DNA from: Sorangium cellulosum
Lineage (GTDB): Bacteria > Myxococcota_A > Polyangia > Polyangiales > Polyangiaceae
Direction of reading: 5' to 3'
NCBI RefSeq assembly: GCF_002950945.1
Contig: NZ_CP012673.1
Coordinates: 6,385,001 to 6,449,000, forward strand
Length of the DNA stretch: 64,000 nt
The stretch's first letter is position 1. Every line of letters starts with the position of its first letter. Of this stretch, positions 1-9,690 are shown in pieces. The notes below the pieces were generated by a model. It searched no databases. It saw nothing but the letters and a program-made list of their open reading frames with translations, and was not told where the DNA came from. A program made the translations under genes and the position numbers.

Positions 1-1
1 C

Positions 2-214
2 AAGTGTGACTGCGAGGGGGGATGCAGCGATCGCCGGTACGAGGACTGCCTCATTCACTACGACAACAGGTTCGTCGACGCAGACCGCCGCGGCTGCGTC
101 GACCGGTACGACGAGCTCCTCGCGTGCGAGGACGACACCTGGGTTTGCGACGACCGGAAGTGGGAGACGTCCTGCAAATACGAGCGAGAAGAGCTGGATC
201 GGTGCATGGACTGA
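2..214 (+). CDS. C-terminal part of a Cys-rich hypothetical protein (5' end outside window)
   Basis: The frame is open from base 2 to a TGA at 212-214, giving about 70 C-terminal residues. The piece has nine cysteines, beginning C-x-C-x3-C and then spaced through an acidic/basic, Asp- and Arg-rich sequence that ends D-R-C-M-D. Such Cys-rich tails are common in secreted or lipid-anchored myxobacterial proteins, where the cysteines usually form disulfides; that role is inferred. The alternative frames over the same bases give Ser/Thr- or Arg-rich low-complexity translations typical of shadow frames. No family recognised, and the start and any signal peptide lie upstream of the window. Confidence 0.6.
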   Translation, partial: KCDCEGGCSDRRYEDCLIHYDNRFVDADRRGCVDRYDELLACEDDTWVCDDRKWETSCKYEREELDRCMD

Positions 215-284
215 CGCAGCGCCCTCGGCCTGACGTGGCGCCCCCGGCCTGACGTGACGCCCCGGCGGCTCAGGCCCCGGCGGC

Positions 285-1346
285 TCAGGCCCCGGCGCCC
301 GGGGCGGGCGCGCCGGCGCCGGCGCGGAACGCCGCCACAAGCCGCTCCGAGGCCGTGTAGGGGTCGACCTCGCGCCGCGAGACGGCGTGCACCGCCGCGT
401 CGAGCGTCGGCCCGAGCGCGGCGACCGCCGCGTCGGTCAGCGCGTCGCGGAGCTGCACGTGCATCGCCTCGCGCAGGCGCTCCTCCTGGCGCGCCGCGCC
501 CTCCTCCGTCCCGATCAGCCACGCCCGGTGCCGCTCGAGCTGCTCCACGAGCGCCGCCACGCCCTCGTTGCGCGTGGCCACGGTCCGCGCGATCGCGGGC
601 ACCCACGGCCCCGCGGGCGGCTCGCCGCCCGGATCCGGCGCCGCCGAGGCGCGGGCGTGCAGCGCCGCGGCGCTGTGCCCGCGCGCCCGGCCGGTGGCCT
701 TCGCGACCTCGCCGCCGAGCGCGATCATCAGCTCCAGGTCGCGCACCGCCGCGTCGGCCCCGTCCCGATCGGCCTTGTTCACGGCGAAGACGTCGGCGCA
801 CTCCAGGATGCCCGCCTTGATCGCCTGCACCTCGTCGCCCATGCCCGGCGCCGCCACGACCAGGGTGGTGTGCGCCGTGCGCGTGATCTCGAGCTCGTCC
901 TGCCCGACCCCGACCGTCTCCACCAGCACGACGTCGGCGCCCCAGGCGTCGAGCACCCGCGCGACGTCCACGGCCGAGCGGGACAGGCCGCCCAGCGCGC
1001 CCCGCGTCGCCAGCGACCGGATGAACACGTCGGGATCGCCGAAGTGCGCCTGCATGCGGATGCGATCGCCGAGGATGGCGCCGCCGGTGAACGGGCTCGT
1101 GGGATCGACGGCCACCACGGCGACCCGGCGGTCCTGCTTGCGGAACACGCTGATCAGCCGGTCGGTGAGCGTGCTCTTGCCGGCGCCCGGGTTGCCCGTC
1201 ACCCCGAGGACCCAGGCGCGGCCAGTGTGCGGGAAGAGATCCTTCAGGATGGCGGCGTAGTCGCCGGCGCGATCGTCGACGAGCCGGCAGGCCCGCGCGG
1301 TGGCGCGCAGGTCGCGGGCGAGGACCTTCTCTGCGAGCGGATGCAC
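285..1346 (-). CDS. meaB: MeaB/ArgK-type GTPase, methylmalonyl-CoA mutase chaperone
   Basis: A 353-residue G3E-type P-loop GTPase. Walker A GNPGAGKS is at about residues 51-58, the family ETVGVGQDE motif follows at about 143-151, and the guanine-specificity motif NKAD is at about 190-193. MeaB proteins load and protect adenosylcobalamin-dependent methylmalonyl-CoA mutase, gating cofactor entry through GTP hydrolysis. The length fits the family. The start is GTG at 1346; no convincing Shine-Dalgarno is visible. No mutase gene lies in this window, so the partner must be encoded elsewhere. Next upstream on the same strand is a small lipoprotein gene 61 bp away. The assignment rests on clear motifs. 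Confidence 0.93.
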   Translation of the reverse strand: MHPLAEKVLARDLRATARACRLVDDRAGDYAAILKDLFPHTGRAWVLGVTGNPGAGKSTLTDRLISVFRKQDRRVAVVAVDPTSPFTGGAILGDRIRMQAHFGDPDVFIRSLATRGALGGLSRSAVDVARVLDAWGADVVLVETVGVGQDELEITRTAHTTLVVAAPGMGDEVQAIKAGILECADVFAVNKADRDGADAAVRDLELMIALGGEVAKATGRARGHSAAALHARASAAPDPGGEPPAGPWVPAIARTVATRNEGVAALVEQLERHRAWLIGTEEGAARQEERLREAMHVQLRDALTDAAVAALGPTLDAAVHAVSRREVDPYTASERLVAAFRAGAGAPAPGAGA

Positions 1347-1407
1347 GCGAGCGGTCTAGGCCCGGCGATGCGGGGATACAACCGGGGTACGGGCGATCCG
1401 CCGCTGC

Positions 1408-1641
1408 CTACCCTGCCCCGCCGCCGCCGGTCGCGCCGCCGCTGCCGGTCGCGCCGCTCGCCGTCGAGCCGGCGCCGCCGGGCGGCGCGCCCCCTGCACC
1501 CCCCTCCTCGCCGTCCGGCGCGGCGCCTCCCGCCGCGTCGGTCTGGTCGACGATCGGGCGGGTCTCGCCGCACGCGGCGGTGAGCATGGCCGAGAGCACA
1601 GCGCAGGCGGCGAAGGCGAAGGCGAAGGCGCGGTTTCCCAT
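1408..1641 (-). CDS. small Gly/Ala-rich lipoprotein
   Basis: A 77-residue protein with a hydrophobic N-terminal segment ending in a lipobox-like L-T-A-A-C at about residues 20-24. Signal peptidase II processing and lipid anchoring are therefore likely. After the Cys the chain is short and disordered, rich in Gly, Ala, Ser and Thr, with a late GSGGATGGGGAG-type tail, which is typical of myxobacterial surface lipoproteins. It sits between meaB and bpt on the same strand. No domain recognised. The low-complexity tail could also mark a degraded lipoprotein, so the call is moderate. Confidence 0.55.
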   Translation of the reverse strand: MGNRAFAFAFAACAVLSAMLTAACGETRPIVDQTDAAGGAAPDGEEGGAGGAPPGGAGSTASGATGSGGATGGGGAG

Positions 1642-1690
1642 GGACGGGTTCTGGAGCCGCGCGCGCTCGAAATCCAGCCGCGAGCGCCCG

Positions 1691-2461
1691 TCAGGGCGGC
1701 GATGAGGGCGCGGGGCGGTCGAAGCGCTGCCAGCGGCCGTCGATGAGCCGCTCGTGCGGCATGTACTGGGCCTTGTAGACGAGCCGCGAGCACTTCTCGA
1801 CGTAGAGGCCGAGGTAGAGGTACCGGAGGCCCCAGGTGCGGCACAACTCGATCTGCTTCAGGATCGAGAAGACGCCGGGGCTCAGCGGCTCCAGCTCGGG
1901 ATCGTAGAACGAGTAGACCGCCGAGAGCGACTCCAGCCCGCGATCCACGACGGCGACCCCGACGAGGCGCCCCCCGACGCGGTAGCGCATCTCGAACGTC
2001 TCGCAGCAGCTGTCCACGAGGAACGCCTCGTAGCCGGCCGCGCCGAGCGGGCCGTCGTCGCGCATCAACCCCCGGCCGTGTTTGTGCAGGTTGTACAGCG
2101 CGACCTTCTCCCGCGTGGTCACCGGCGGGCCGATCTCGACGTCGACCACCTGCTCGCCGCGGCGGAGAACCCGGCGCTGCGTGCGCCCGAGCACGAAATC
2201 GCGCACGAGGATCCGGATCGGCTCGCAGGCGTGGCACGAGGGGCACTGGGTCCGGTAGAGCAGCTTGCCGTGACGGCGGTTGCCCGAGGCGAGCCTGCGA
2301 TCGAACTCCGTGCGCGTGAGCGGCCGGATGGGCACGCGGAGCGGCATCCGCGCCTCGGCGTCGGGAAGGTACGGGCAAGGGCTGATCTCGTCGTGGACCG
2401 TGAGCTCGAGCGGATCCGTCACCTCGTCCAGCCGAGGGAGATCCACGTCCTGCCCCGCCAT
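1691..2461 (-). CDS. bpt: aspartate/glutamate leucyltransferase (bacterial N-end rule, ATE family)
   Basis: Transfers leucine from Leu-tRNA to N-terminal Asp or Glu of proteins, marking them for ClpS/ClpAP degradation. The N-terminal domain carries the family cysteines: CPYLP near residue 29 and the CPSCHACEPIR cluster near residues 73-79, followed by the D-x-V/F segment and the C-terminal GNAT-like half with LYVEKCSRLVYKAQ. I place the start at ATG 2461 (256 residues) because GAGAGG lies 5 bp upstream; in-frame ATG 2488 and a start at 2527 would add 9 and 22 residues. The length then fits the family. The gene is divergent from the YhbY-like gene. The function is well supported by motifs. Confidence 0.9.
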   Translation of the reverse strand: MAGQDVDLPRLDEVTDPLELTVHDEISPCPYLPDAEARMPLRVPIRPLTRTEFDRRLASGNRRHGKLLYRTQCPSCHACEPIRILVRDFVLGRTQRRVLRRGEQVVDVEIGPPVTTREKVALYNLHKHGRGLMRDDGPLGAAGYEAFLVDSCCETFEMRYRVGGRLVGVAVVDRGLESLSAVYSFYDPELEPLSPGVFSILKQIELCRTWGLRYLYLGLYVEKCSRLVYKAQYMPHERLIDGRWQRFDRPAPSSPP

Positions 2462-2845
2462 CGCCTCTCGCTCGCTCGATGAGCCCATATCGCCGCTGTT
2501 CCGGCGCTCGACCCCCCGTCGAACCACCGGCCGCTAGATCCAGCGGATGCCTGTTGTGGAGCCACGTCAAGCAAAACCCCAAGCAGCTCCCGGGCGCCGC
2601 ACGGCACCACGCGTCCGCGCCGGATCACGGTATGCCGCGCCGTGGCGTGTCGTGTCATCCCGCGCTGATCAATCCGCCCGTTGCTCGAGTTCATCCCACA
2701 TACACTTACCTGGTCCAGGTCTCGGACGTCGCGCGTGCGCCCTTTTCCTCCTGCCCCAGGGCCGCTATGACGCCGCGCTCGCGCCGCGAGGCGGCGGTCC
2801 GTGCAGGGGCCGCCCGCGCGAGCGCCTCACGAAAGGCCGACCGCT
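2462..2845. other. divergent intergenic region, bpt / yhbY-like
   Basis: About 380 bp between two divergent genes, with no credible ORF. It is less GC-rich than its surroundings around 2675-2715, where promoters for either direction would be expected, but I see no unambiguous -35/-10 pair. GAAAGG at 2831-2836 is the probable ribosome binding site for the rightward gene. Confidence 0.4.
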
Positions 2846-3151
2846 TTGGATCTCACAGGAAAACAGCGCCGACACCTCCGGGCGCTGGGGCATCACCTCG
2901 ACCCGATCGTGCAGCTCGGCAAGGCCGGCTTGACCGAGGGCGTCGTCGCCGCGGTCGACGCCGCCCTGGAGCAGCACGAGCTCGTCAAGGTGCGGCTCGG
3001 CACCGAGTGCCCCGACGACCAAAACGACGTCGCGGACGCCCTCTCGGAGCAGCTCCGCGCCGAGATCGCGCAGATCCTCGGCCGGACCGTCCTCCTGTAC
3101 CGGCGGCACCCGAAGGAGCCGAAGATCAAGCTGCCCCCGCCGGGCGGCTGA
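2846..3151 (+). CDS. yhbY: YhbY-like CRM-domain RNA-binding protein
   Basis: A 101-residue protein that opens LDLTGKQRRHLRALGHHLDP and has the CRM/YhbY core V-Q-L-G-K-x-G-L-T followed by a helix and ILGRTVLLYRR. Family members bind the large ribosomal subunit or its precursor and are linked to ribosome assembly. I chose TTG 2846 as start because homologues begin just before L-T-G-K-Q-R and GAAAGG lies at 2831-2836; the longer ATG start at 2801 would add 15 low-complexity residues. The gene ends 66 bp before the convergent oxidoreductase gene. Confidence 0.88.
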   Translation: MDLTGKQRRHLRALGHHLDPIVQLGKAGLTEGVVAAVDAALEQHELVKVRLGTECPDDQNDVADALSEQLRAEIAQILGRTVLLYRRHPKEPKIKLPPPGG

Positions 3152-3217
3152 GGGCCGCCGCCCGCGGAAGGCCGGCGGCGGGGAGCGCCCCGTCGCCGGA
3201 GCCCCCCGAGGCCGCCG

Positions 3218-6200
3218 TCAGACGTGCCGCAGCTCGGGGCGCTCGGCGAGCAGGTGGTCGAGCCAGGCGTTCGACAGCTTCTCCTGCACCGTGTTGGCCC
3301 GGAGCCTCGCGGCGAGGTTCTTGAAGTCGACGTGGTCGATCGGCTGATCCTGGTTGAAGCACGAGAAGACCAGCGTCTCCTTGCCCGTCGCCGGATCGAC
3401 GTGCCGCTGGAGGCACTGCGCGCAGACCTCCTTCAGCATGCACTGCATCGGCGAGTTGATGCTCGCGATGCCCACGTGCTTCGGATCGAGGTGCGGCGCC
3501 AGCACGCCGTGCCGCGCCTCGCGCACGGCGTTCATCATCTTGTCCGAGCCGATCGCGATGATGCGCCGGACCTCCGACAGGTCCGCGAGCTCGCCGCCGA
3601 GCTGCCGCTCCGCGTAGGCCTTCATCGCCTGCACGATGTTGCCGCGGAAATGCCGATCTGTCGCGCGCCGCGGGGCGATCTCCGCGCCGCTGTCGGTGCA
3701 CCAGACGACCTGGTCGGTGGCCACCTCGATGTCGTCCTGCTTGAAGAGATCCTCGCCCCGCCGGTAGCCGGCGAAGTAGATCACGCGGTCGCCGCGCGCC
3801 TTGAGCGCCTTCGCGATCGAGAAGAGCACGGCGTTGCCGAGCCCGCCGCCGGCGAGCAGCACCGTCTCCTGCTCGGGGATCTCCGTCGGCGTGCCCGTCG
3901 GCCCCATCACGACGACCTGCTCGCCGGGGCGCAGCGCCGCGAGCAGCCGGGAGGACGCGCCCATCTCGAGCGCGATGAGCGAGAGCAGGCCCTTCTCCTT
4001 GTCGACCCACGCGCCGGTGAGCGCGAGCCCCTCCATCGCGAGCCGCGTCCCCTTGATCACCGGCGAGGTCACCTCGAAGTTCTGCAGCCGGTAGAACTGC
4101 CCGGGCTCGAACTTCCGCGCCGCCGCCGGCGCGCGCACGACCACCTCGACGATCGTCGGGGTCAGCCGCTCGACGCGCTCGACCACCGCGACGAAGTCGT
4201 GGTCGAGGCGGGCGAACAGGTCGCGCCGCCGCGCGTCGCGCGCCGCCTGCGGCTCCTCGTGGAGCCGCGCGAAGTCGTGCCGGAACAGCGCGACGACGTA
4301 CGGGTACGCGTCCTTGGCGCTCGCCATCGCCTTCACGACGCTCCCCGCGTAGTGGGGGTGGTTGTCGCCGTAGAAGCTCACCGCGTGCTCGCCGTCGTTG
4401 TAGCTCGTGAAGAAGCCTTCGCGCGGGTAGGCCAGCTCCACCTTGAGCTTGCCGTCCTCGTCGACGTAGGCGCGGTGCGGCTGGAAGAACTGCCGCCACT
4501 TGTCGAACGCGAACGTGCCCGGGCGCTCCTTCTCGTACGTGACGTTCGGGCTCGTGCCGGCCGCCACGCACACGGTGCGCGCGGGGATCGAGACCATCTC
4601 GCCCGCGCTCCGCCACTTGCCGTCCGCGAGCTCCTGGCGCTCGAACACGAGCGAGGAGACGCACCCGCGCTCGTCGAGCACGGCCTCGACCGGGGCGAGG
4701 TTCTCGACGTAGCGGATCCCCTCCTCGAGCGACTTCGCGACCTCCTCGTGGTTCAGCCGGTACGCCGGCGAGTCGATGAGCCGCTTGCGGTAGACCAGCG
4801 AGACGCCGCCCCACGCGTCGATGAGCCCCTGGAACCGCGGCGCCCGCCCCTCGCGCGCGGCGCGCGCGCGCTCGTCGCGGATCGCCTCGGCGTGGCGCCG
4901 CTGCTCGGCCAGGAACTCCCGCTCCTCCTCGTCGAACATCGCGAGCACGGAGCTCTCGCCGCGCTCCGCGATCAGCGCGTCGATGCGGTCGGCCGTCTTC
5001 TCGACCTGCACGACGTAGTACGCCGCGAGCTCCGTCGCGGTGTCGATCGCCGTGAGGCCGCCGCCGATCACCACCGCCGGCAGGCGGACCTGGAGGTTCG
5101 CGAGCGCCGAGCGCTTGTAGGCGCCGGCCAGCTGGAGCGCCATCAGGAAGTCGGAGGCCTTGCGGATGCCGCGCGCGAGGTTGTTCTTGAGCGGGATGAT
5201 CGTGGGCCGCCCCGCGCCCGCCGCGATCGCGACGTGGTGGAACCCGAGCCGGAAGGCGTCCTCGAGATCGATCGTGCCGCCGAACCGCACGCCGCCGTAG
5301 ATCCGGAGCAGGCGCTGCCGGGCGAGCGTGACGTAGAGGACGGTGAGGAAGTTCTTGTCCCACCGCACCGTGATCCCGTACTCGCTCACGCCGCCGAAGC
5401 CGAGGAGCACGCGCTCGTCGAGCTCCGTGTAGAGCCGCTTGAAGTCCCGCACCGGCCGCGGCGGGCGGGTCTCGTCGCCCGTGAGCTCGACCGGCAAGGG
5501 CTCGATCTTCAGCCCGTCGATCGCCGCGCACGCGAAGCCCTCGCGCGTGAGGTGGTGCGCCAGCGTGTAGCCGGCCGGGCCGAGCCCGACGACGAGCACG
5601 TTCTTCCCGTTGTACGGGCGCGCGTGCGGCCGCAGCACGTCGAGCGGGTTCCACCGCGTGAGGAAGCCGTAGATCTCGAGGCCCCACGGGAGCGACAGCA
5701 CGTCCGTGAGCACCGCCGTCTCGACCTGCGGGATGTCCACCGGATCCTGCTTCTGGAAGACGCACGCCTTCATGCAGTCGTTGCAGATGCGGTGCCCGGT
5801 GCCCGGCGTCATCGGGTTGTCGACGCAGACGAGCGCGAGCGCGGCGATCGCGTCGCCCCGGCCCCGCATGGAGTGCATCTCGCTGATCTTCTCGTTGAGC
5901 GGGCAGCCGTGGAGCTCGACGCCGAGCGGGTTCGACTTGATCGCCCCGGTCTTGTCGCGCAGGCCCTTCGAGCACGAGTCCTTGTCGCGGTCGTGGCAGA
6001 TGAGGCAGTAGTCGACCTGGCTCTCGACCTCGCGGGGGCCGGCGCGGCGGTCGGTCAGCGCGAAGCCGTCGCGCTCGCGCCGGTCGTGCTGCGGCCCGAC
6101 GAGGAGCTCCGCGGAGCCGCCGCTGCCGTTCGCGCCCTTCCGGTGGAGCTGCACGAGCTCCTGGTAGTCGAGCGTGCGCGGCGCCTTCAGCGTCGGCCAG

Positions 6201-7057
6201 CGCCGCGCCGGGTCGTGCTCGTCCGCGCGCCGCGCCGTGAGCCACGCCTCGACCGCGTCGAGGGCGAACGCCGCGACCGCCGCGTCCTCGGCGTCGGTCG
6301 GCTCCGCGCCCGCGACGGCCGACGCGCCCGCCACGCGCTCGGCGAGCGCCGGATCCTCCCGCAGCGCGGCGCGCACCTTCGCCGCCCGCCCGCGGAGCTC
6401 GTCCGTCCACTGGACGCCGCCGGCCTTGGCCGCCTTGCGCGCGATGTCGTCGACCTCGACCAGCGCGAGCGTCGCGCGCGCGACCGCGAGCTCCTCGTCG
6501 TCGGAGCCGCTGTCGAGCGCGCTCGCCGGCGCCCCCATGGCCGCGAGCGTCCGCCGGGCGGCGTGCGCCGCCTCGACGGGCGTGCCCTGCCACCCCTTGC
6601 CGGCGTTCGCCTTGAACAGCCGCTTCTTCGAGAACTCGCCCTTGAAGCGCCAGAGGTCGCTCCGCGCCTGCGTCGCGTCGATCTGCGCCTGCGCCTCCCG
6701 CTCGACGCGGAAGAGCGTGGCGACGAAGCGCGCGACGTGCGGCGCGGCCGCGAGCAGCGCCTCGGAGATCTGCTCCGCGGTGAGGGAGGGCCGGGCCGCG
6801 TCGCCGCTCCCCGCGGCCCCGGAGGCCGCCGCCTGCTCCGCTCGCATGAAGGCCCGGTACACGTCGAAGCGCGCGTGGGCGCCCTCGTCCGACGCGCGGA
6901 AATACGCCTCGAAGCGCTCGGTCAGCTCGGCGAGCTTCGCAGGATCGAAGAGATCGGCGTACCCGAAGCCAGGGATCCCGAGCTCGAGCTCGGAGGCGTC
7001 GGAGGTGGCCTGGATCCACGAAGAGAAGTCAACCTGAACACCAGCGTTCGCTTCCAT
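3218..7057 (-). CDS. large FAD/Fe-S NAD(P)H oxidoreductase, NfnB(GltD)-NfnA fusion-like
   Basis: A 1279-residue multidomain flavoenzyme. Residues 1 to about 330 are helical and unrecognised. From about 349 comes a GltD/NfnB-type Fe-S segment (CLIC, a GCPLNEKI element, then CNDCMKAC), followed by two dinucleotide folds with VVGLGPAGYT near 489 and VVIGGGLTAIDTA near 662. A ferredoxin-reductase-like FAD domain (about 920-1060) and an NAD site LLAGGGLGNA near 1069 follow, and a PyrK/NfnA-like cluster CMLKEVCAQC plus a late Cys lies near 1205-1231. The domain order matches NfnB fused to NfnA, the electron-bifurcating NADH-dependent ferredoxin:NADP oxidoreductase, but with a long extra N-terminus. 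The exact reaction is inferred. It is downstream of accC with a 238-bp gap, so probably has its own promoter. Confidence 0.85.
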   Translation of the reverse strand: MEANAGVQVDFSSWIQATSDASELELGIPGFGYADLFDPAKLAELTERFEAYFRASDEGAHARFDVYRAFMRAEQAAASGAAGSGDAARPSLTAEQISEALLAAAPHVARFVATLFRVEREAQAQIDATQARSDLWRFKGEFSKKRLFKANAGKGWQGTPVEAAHAARRTLAAMGAPASALDSGSDDEELAVARATLALVEVDDIARKAAKAGGVQWTDELRGRAAKVRAALREDPALAERVAGASAVAGAEPTDAEDAAVAAFALDAVEAWLTARRADEHDPARRWPTLKAPRTLDYQELVQLHRKGANGSGGSAELLVGPQHDRRERDGFALTDRRAGPREVESQVDYCLICHDRDKDSCSKGLRDKTGAIKSNPLGVELHGCPLNEKISEMHSMRGRGDAIAALALVCVDNPMTPGTGHRICNDCMKACVFQKQDPVDIPQVETAVLTDVLSLPWGLEIYGFLTRWNPLDVLRPHARPYNGKNVLVVGLGPAGYTLAHHLTREGFACAAIDGLKIEPLPVELTGDETRPPRPVRDFKRLYTELDERVLLGFGGVSEYGITVRWDKNFLTVLYVTLARQRLLRIYGGVRFGGTIDLEDAFRLGFHHVAIAAGAGRPTIIPLKNNLARGIRKASDFLMALQLAGAYKRSALANLQVRLPAVVIGGGLTAIDTATELAAYYVVQVEKTADRIDALIAERGESSVLAMFDEEEREFLAEQRRHAEAIRDERARAAREGRAPRFQGLIDAWGGVSLVYRKRLIDSPAYRLNHEEVAKSLEEGIRYVENLAPVEAVLDERGCVSSLVFERQELADGKWRSAGEMVSIPARTVCVAAGTSPNVTYEKERPGTFAFDKWRQFFQPHRAYVDEDGKLKVELAYPREGFFTSYNDGEHAVSFYGDNHPHYAGSVVKAMASAKDAYPYVVALFRHDFARLHEEPQAARDARRRDLFARLDHDFVAVVERVERLTPTIVEVVVRAPAAARKFEPGQFYRLQNFEVTSPVIKGTRLAMEGLALTGAWVDKEKGLLSLIALEMGASSRLLAALRPGEQVVVMGPTGTPTEIPEQETVLLAGGGLGNAVLFSIAKALKARGDRVIYFAGYRRGEDLFKQDDIEVATDQVVWCTDSGAEIAPRRATDRHFRGNIVQAMKAYAERQLGGELADLSEVRRIIAIGSDKMMNAVREARHGVLAPHLDPKHVGIASINSPMQCMLKEVCAQCLQRHVDPATGKETLVFSCFNQDQPIDHVDFKNLAARLRANTVQEKLSNAWLDHLLAERPELRHV

Positions 7058-7295
7058 ACCCGCGACAAATGCTTTCTATTTCAAGGGGTTTGCTCGCCCA
7101 GTCTCACGAGCGGCGTACGGTAGCACCGGACCGTAGCCCCGACCTGTCTCTGGACCAACATTCGAGGGCCTCCCTCCCGCCTTTGACGCGGCGCTCCACG
7201 AGGGCGCGCCGCGCCCACGGGAGCGCTCGATGCGCGCGGGGCGAACGCCCCCGCCGGTCGCGGCGGCGCCCGGGCCCGCGCCGCGTGCGCCGCGG

Positions 7296-8642
7296 TCAGA
7301 AGCCCTGCGAGACGACGCGCTCGATGGTGTGGGTCGAGATGTTGCCCGCGATGACGTCGGGATCGCGCAGCAGCGCCTGGTGCAGCGGGATGTTCGTGCG
7401 GATGCCGCCGATGATGAACTCGTCGAGCGCGCACCGCAGCCGGGCGATCGCCTCGGCGCGGGTGGCGCCGTGCGCGATGACCTTGGCGACGAGCGAGTCG
7501 TAGGCGCTCGGCACGCGGAAGCCGCCGTAGACGCCGGAGTCGACGCGGACGCCGACGCCGCCGGGGGAGTGGTACTCGGTGATGAGCCCCGGCCACGGCA
7601 CGAACGAGCGCGGATCCTCGGCGTTGACGCGGCACTCGATGGCGTGGCCGCGGAAGCTCCACGGGCGCGTGTCGGGCAGCGACAGGCGCTCGCCCGCGGC
7701 GGCCAGGATCTGCTGCGCGACCAGGTCGACGCCGGTGACCATCTCCGTCACCGGGTGCTCGACCTGCACGCGCGTGTTCATCTCCATGAAGTAGAGCTCG
7801 CCGCGGTCATCCATCAGGAACTCGAGCGTGCCGAGGCCCGTGTAGCCGGTCTCGAGGATCGCGGCGCGGATGATGTCGCCCATCTTCGCGCGCTTCTCGT
7901 TGTCCATCGCCGGGCTGGGCGACTCCTCCATGACCTTCTGGTGCCGGCGCTGGAGCGAGCACTCGCGCTCGCCGAGCGTCCACACGCCGCCGTGATGATC
8001 CGCGAGCACCTGGAACTCGATGTGGCGCGGCGACTCGACGTAGCGCTCGAGGTACACGTCCGGGTTCTTGAAGCCGCTCAGGGCCTCCTGCGTCGCGATC
8101 TCGAACGAGCGCTGCACCTCGCCGGGGCCCCGGACGATGCGCATGCCCCTGCCGCCGCCGCCGCCGGAGGCCTTCAGGATCACCGGGTAGCCGACGCGCT
8201 CGGCCTGCTCGGCCGCGTCCGCCGGGCTCTTGAGCACGCCGGTGCCGCTGAGCATGGGGATGCCGAAGCGCTTCGCGACCGCGCGCGCGGAGACCTTGTC
8301 GCCCCACGTCCGCATCGCCTCCGGGGTCGGCCCGATGAAGGTGAGCCGGCACTTCTTGCAGAGCTCGGCGAACTTCGCGTTCTCCGAGAGGAACCCGTAG
8401 CCCGGGTGGATCGCGTCGGCGCCGGTGACCTCGGCGGCCGCGATGATCTGCGGGACGTTGAGGTAGCTCTTCGCCGCCTCGGCCGGGCCGACGCACACGG
8501 CCTCGTCGGCGAACCGGACGTGCAGCGCCGCGGAGTCCACCTCGGAGTGGATCGCCACCGTGCGGATGCCGAGCAGGCGGCAGGCACGGATGACGCGCAT
8601 CGCGATCTCGCCGCGATTGGCGATGAGGATCTTCTGGAACAC
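7296..8642 (-). CDS. accC: acetyl-CoA carboxylase, biotin carboxylase subunit
   Basis: A 448-residue ATP-grasp enzyme that carboxylates the biotin of AccB using bicarbonate and ATP, the first half-reaction of malonyl-CoA synthesis. It begins FQKILIANRGEIAMRVIRA, has the glycine-rich ATP loop KASGGGGGRGM near residue 160, the HIEFQVLAD segment, the MEMNTRVQVEHPVTE active-site stretch and the GHAIECRVNAEDP domain. The length is typical. It starts 22 bp after accB, in the leftward run roadblock-aroQ-accB-accC. No frameshift or missing residue noticed. Confidence 0.97.
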   Translation of the reverse strand: MFQKILIANRGEIAMRVIRACRLLGIRTVAIHSEVDSAALHVRFADEAVCVGPAEAAKSYLNVPQIIAAAEVTGADAIHPGYGFLSENAKFAELCKKCRLTFIGPTPEAMRTWGDKVSARAVAKRFGIPMLSGTGVLKSPADAAEQAERVGYPVILKASGGGGGRGMRIVRGPGEVQRSFEIATQEALSGFKNPDVYLERYVESPRHIEFQVLADHHGGVWTLGERECSLQRRHQKVMEESPSPAMDNEKRAKMGDIIRAAILETGYTGLGTLEFLMDDRGELYFMEMNTRVQVEHPVTEMVTGVDLVAQQILAAAGERLSLPDTRPWSFRGHAIECRVNAEDPRSFVPWPGLITEYHSPGGVGVRVDSGVYGGFRVPSAYDSLVAKVIAHGATRAEAIARLRCALDEFIIGGIRTNIPLHQALLRDPDVIAGNISTHTIERVVSQGF

Positions 8643-8664
8643 GGCTCCCTCGTCCCGGGCAGCG

Positions 8665-9183
<519 letters not shown>

Positions 9184-9222
9184 CGATGTTTGCCGCCTTT
9201 CAACCAGAGTGACGGCGCGTGT

Positions 9223-9690
9223 TCAACCTCTTTCGTCGAGGCGCGTCTTCTCCAGATGCCCGAGCAGCCCGAGCAACCCGAGGACGTACGAGCTCGGACC
9301 GAAGCCGGCGACACGCGCCATGCAGGCCGGCGCGATGCGGGAGCGGCGGCGGAACGGCTCTCGAGCGTCCGGGTTGGAGATGTGCACCTCGACCGTGGGG
9401 AGCGCGCCCGCGCGGATGGCGTCGTAGAGCGCGATCGACGTGTGCGTGTAGGCGCCGGCGTTGAGGAGGATGCCGTGGAAGCCGAGATCGCCGGCGTGGC
9501 TGATCGCGGTCACGAGCTCCCCCTCGCAGTTCGACTGCATACACGCCACGGAGGCGCCGTGGGCCTGAGCGGCCCCCTCGACGGCGCGGTGGATGTCATC
9601 CAGCGTGGCCGTGCCGTAGATCGCCGGCTCGCGCTTGCCCAGGCGATCGAGGTTCGGGCCCGAGATGACCGAGATCCTGAAGCCGCTCAG
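9223..9690 (-). CDS. aroQ: 3-dehydroquinate dehydratase, type II
   Basis: A dodecameric shikimate-pathway enzyme converting 3-dehydroquinate to 3-dehydroshikimate. The family signatures are present: SGPNLDRLGKREPAIYG with the catalytic Tyr, LNAGAYTHTSIALYDAI, and VEVHISNPDAREPFR with the catalytic His. No ATG, GTG or TTG lies in frame where the protein should begin. The best start is CTG 9690, preceded five bases away by AAGGAG and overlapping the TGA of the upstream roadblock gene (CTGA), giving 155 residues. An automated caller may shorten it to GTG 9549 and lose the active-site Tyr. aroQ next to accB-accC is a widespread arrangement. Confidence 0.92.
   Translation of the reverse strand: MSGFRISVISGPNLDRLGKREPAIYGTATLDDIHRAVEGAAQAHGASVACMQSNCEGELVTAISHAGDLGFHGILLNAGAYTHTSIALYDAIRAGALPTVEVHISNPDAREPFRRRSRIAPACMARVAGFGPSSYVLGLLGLLGHLEKTRLDERG

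Noticed and set aside
3224..7123. 1299-residue open frame on the plus strand opposite the large oxidoreductase gene
   Set aside because: Antisense shadow: Arg/Leu/His-rich, no domain, and it exists because GC-rich third positions of the real gene remove stops.
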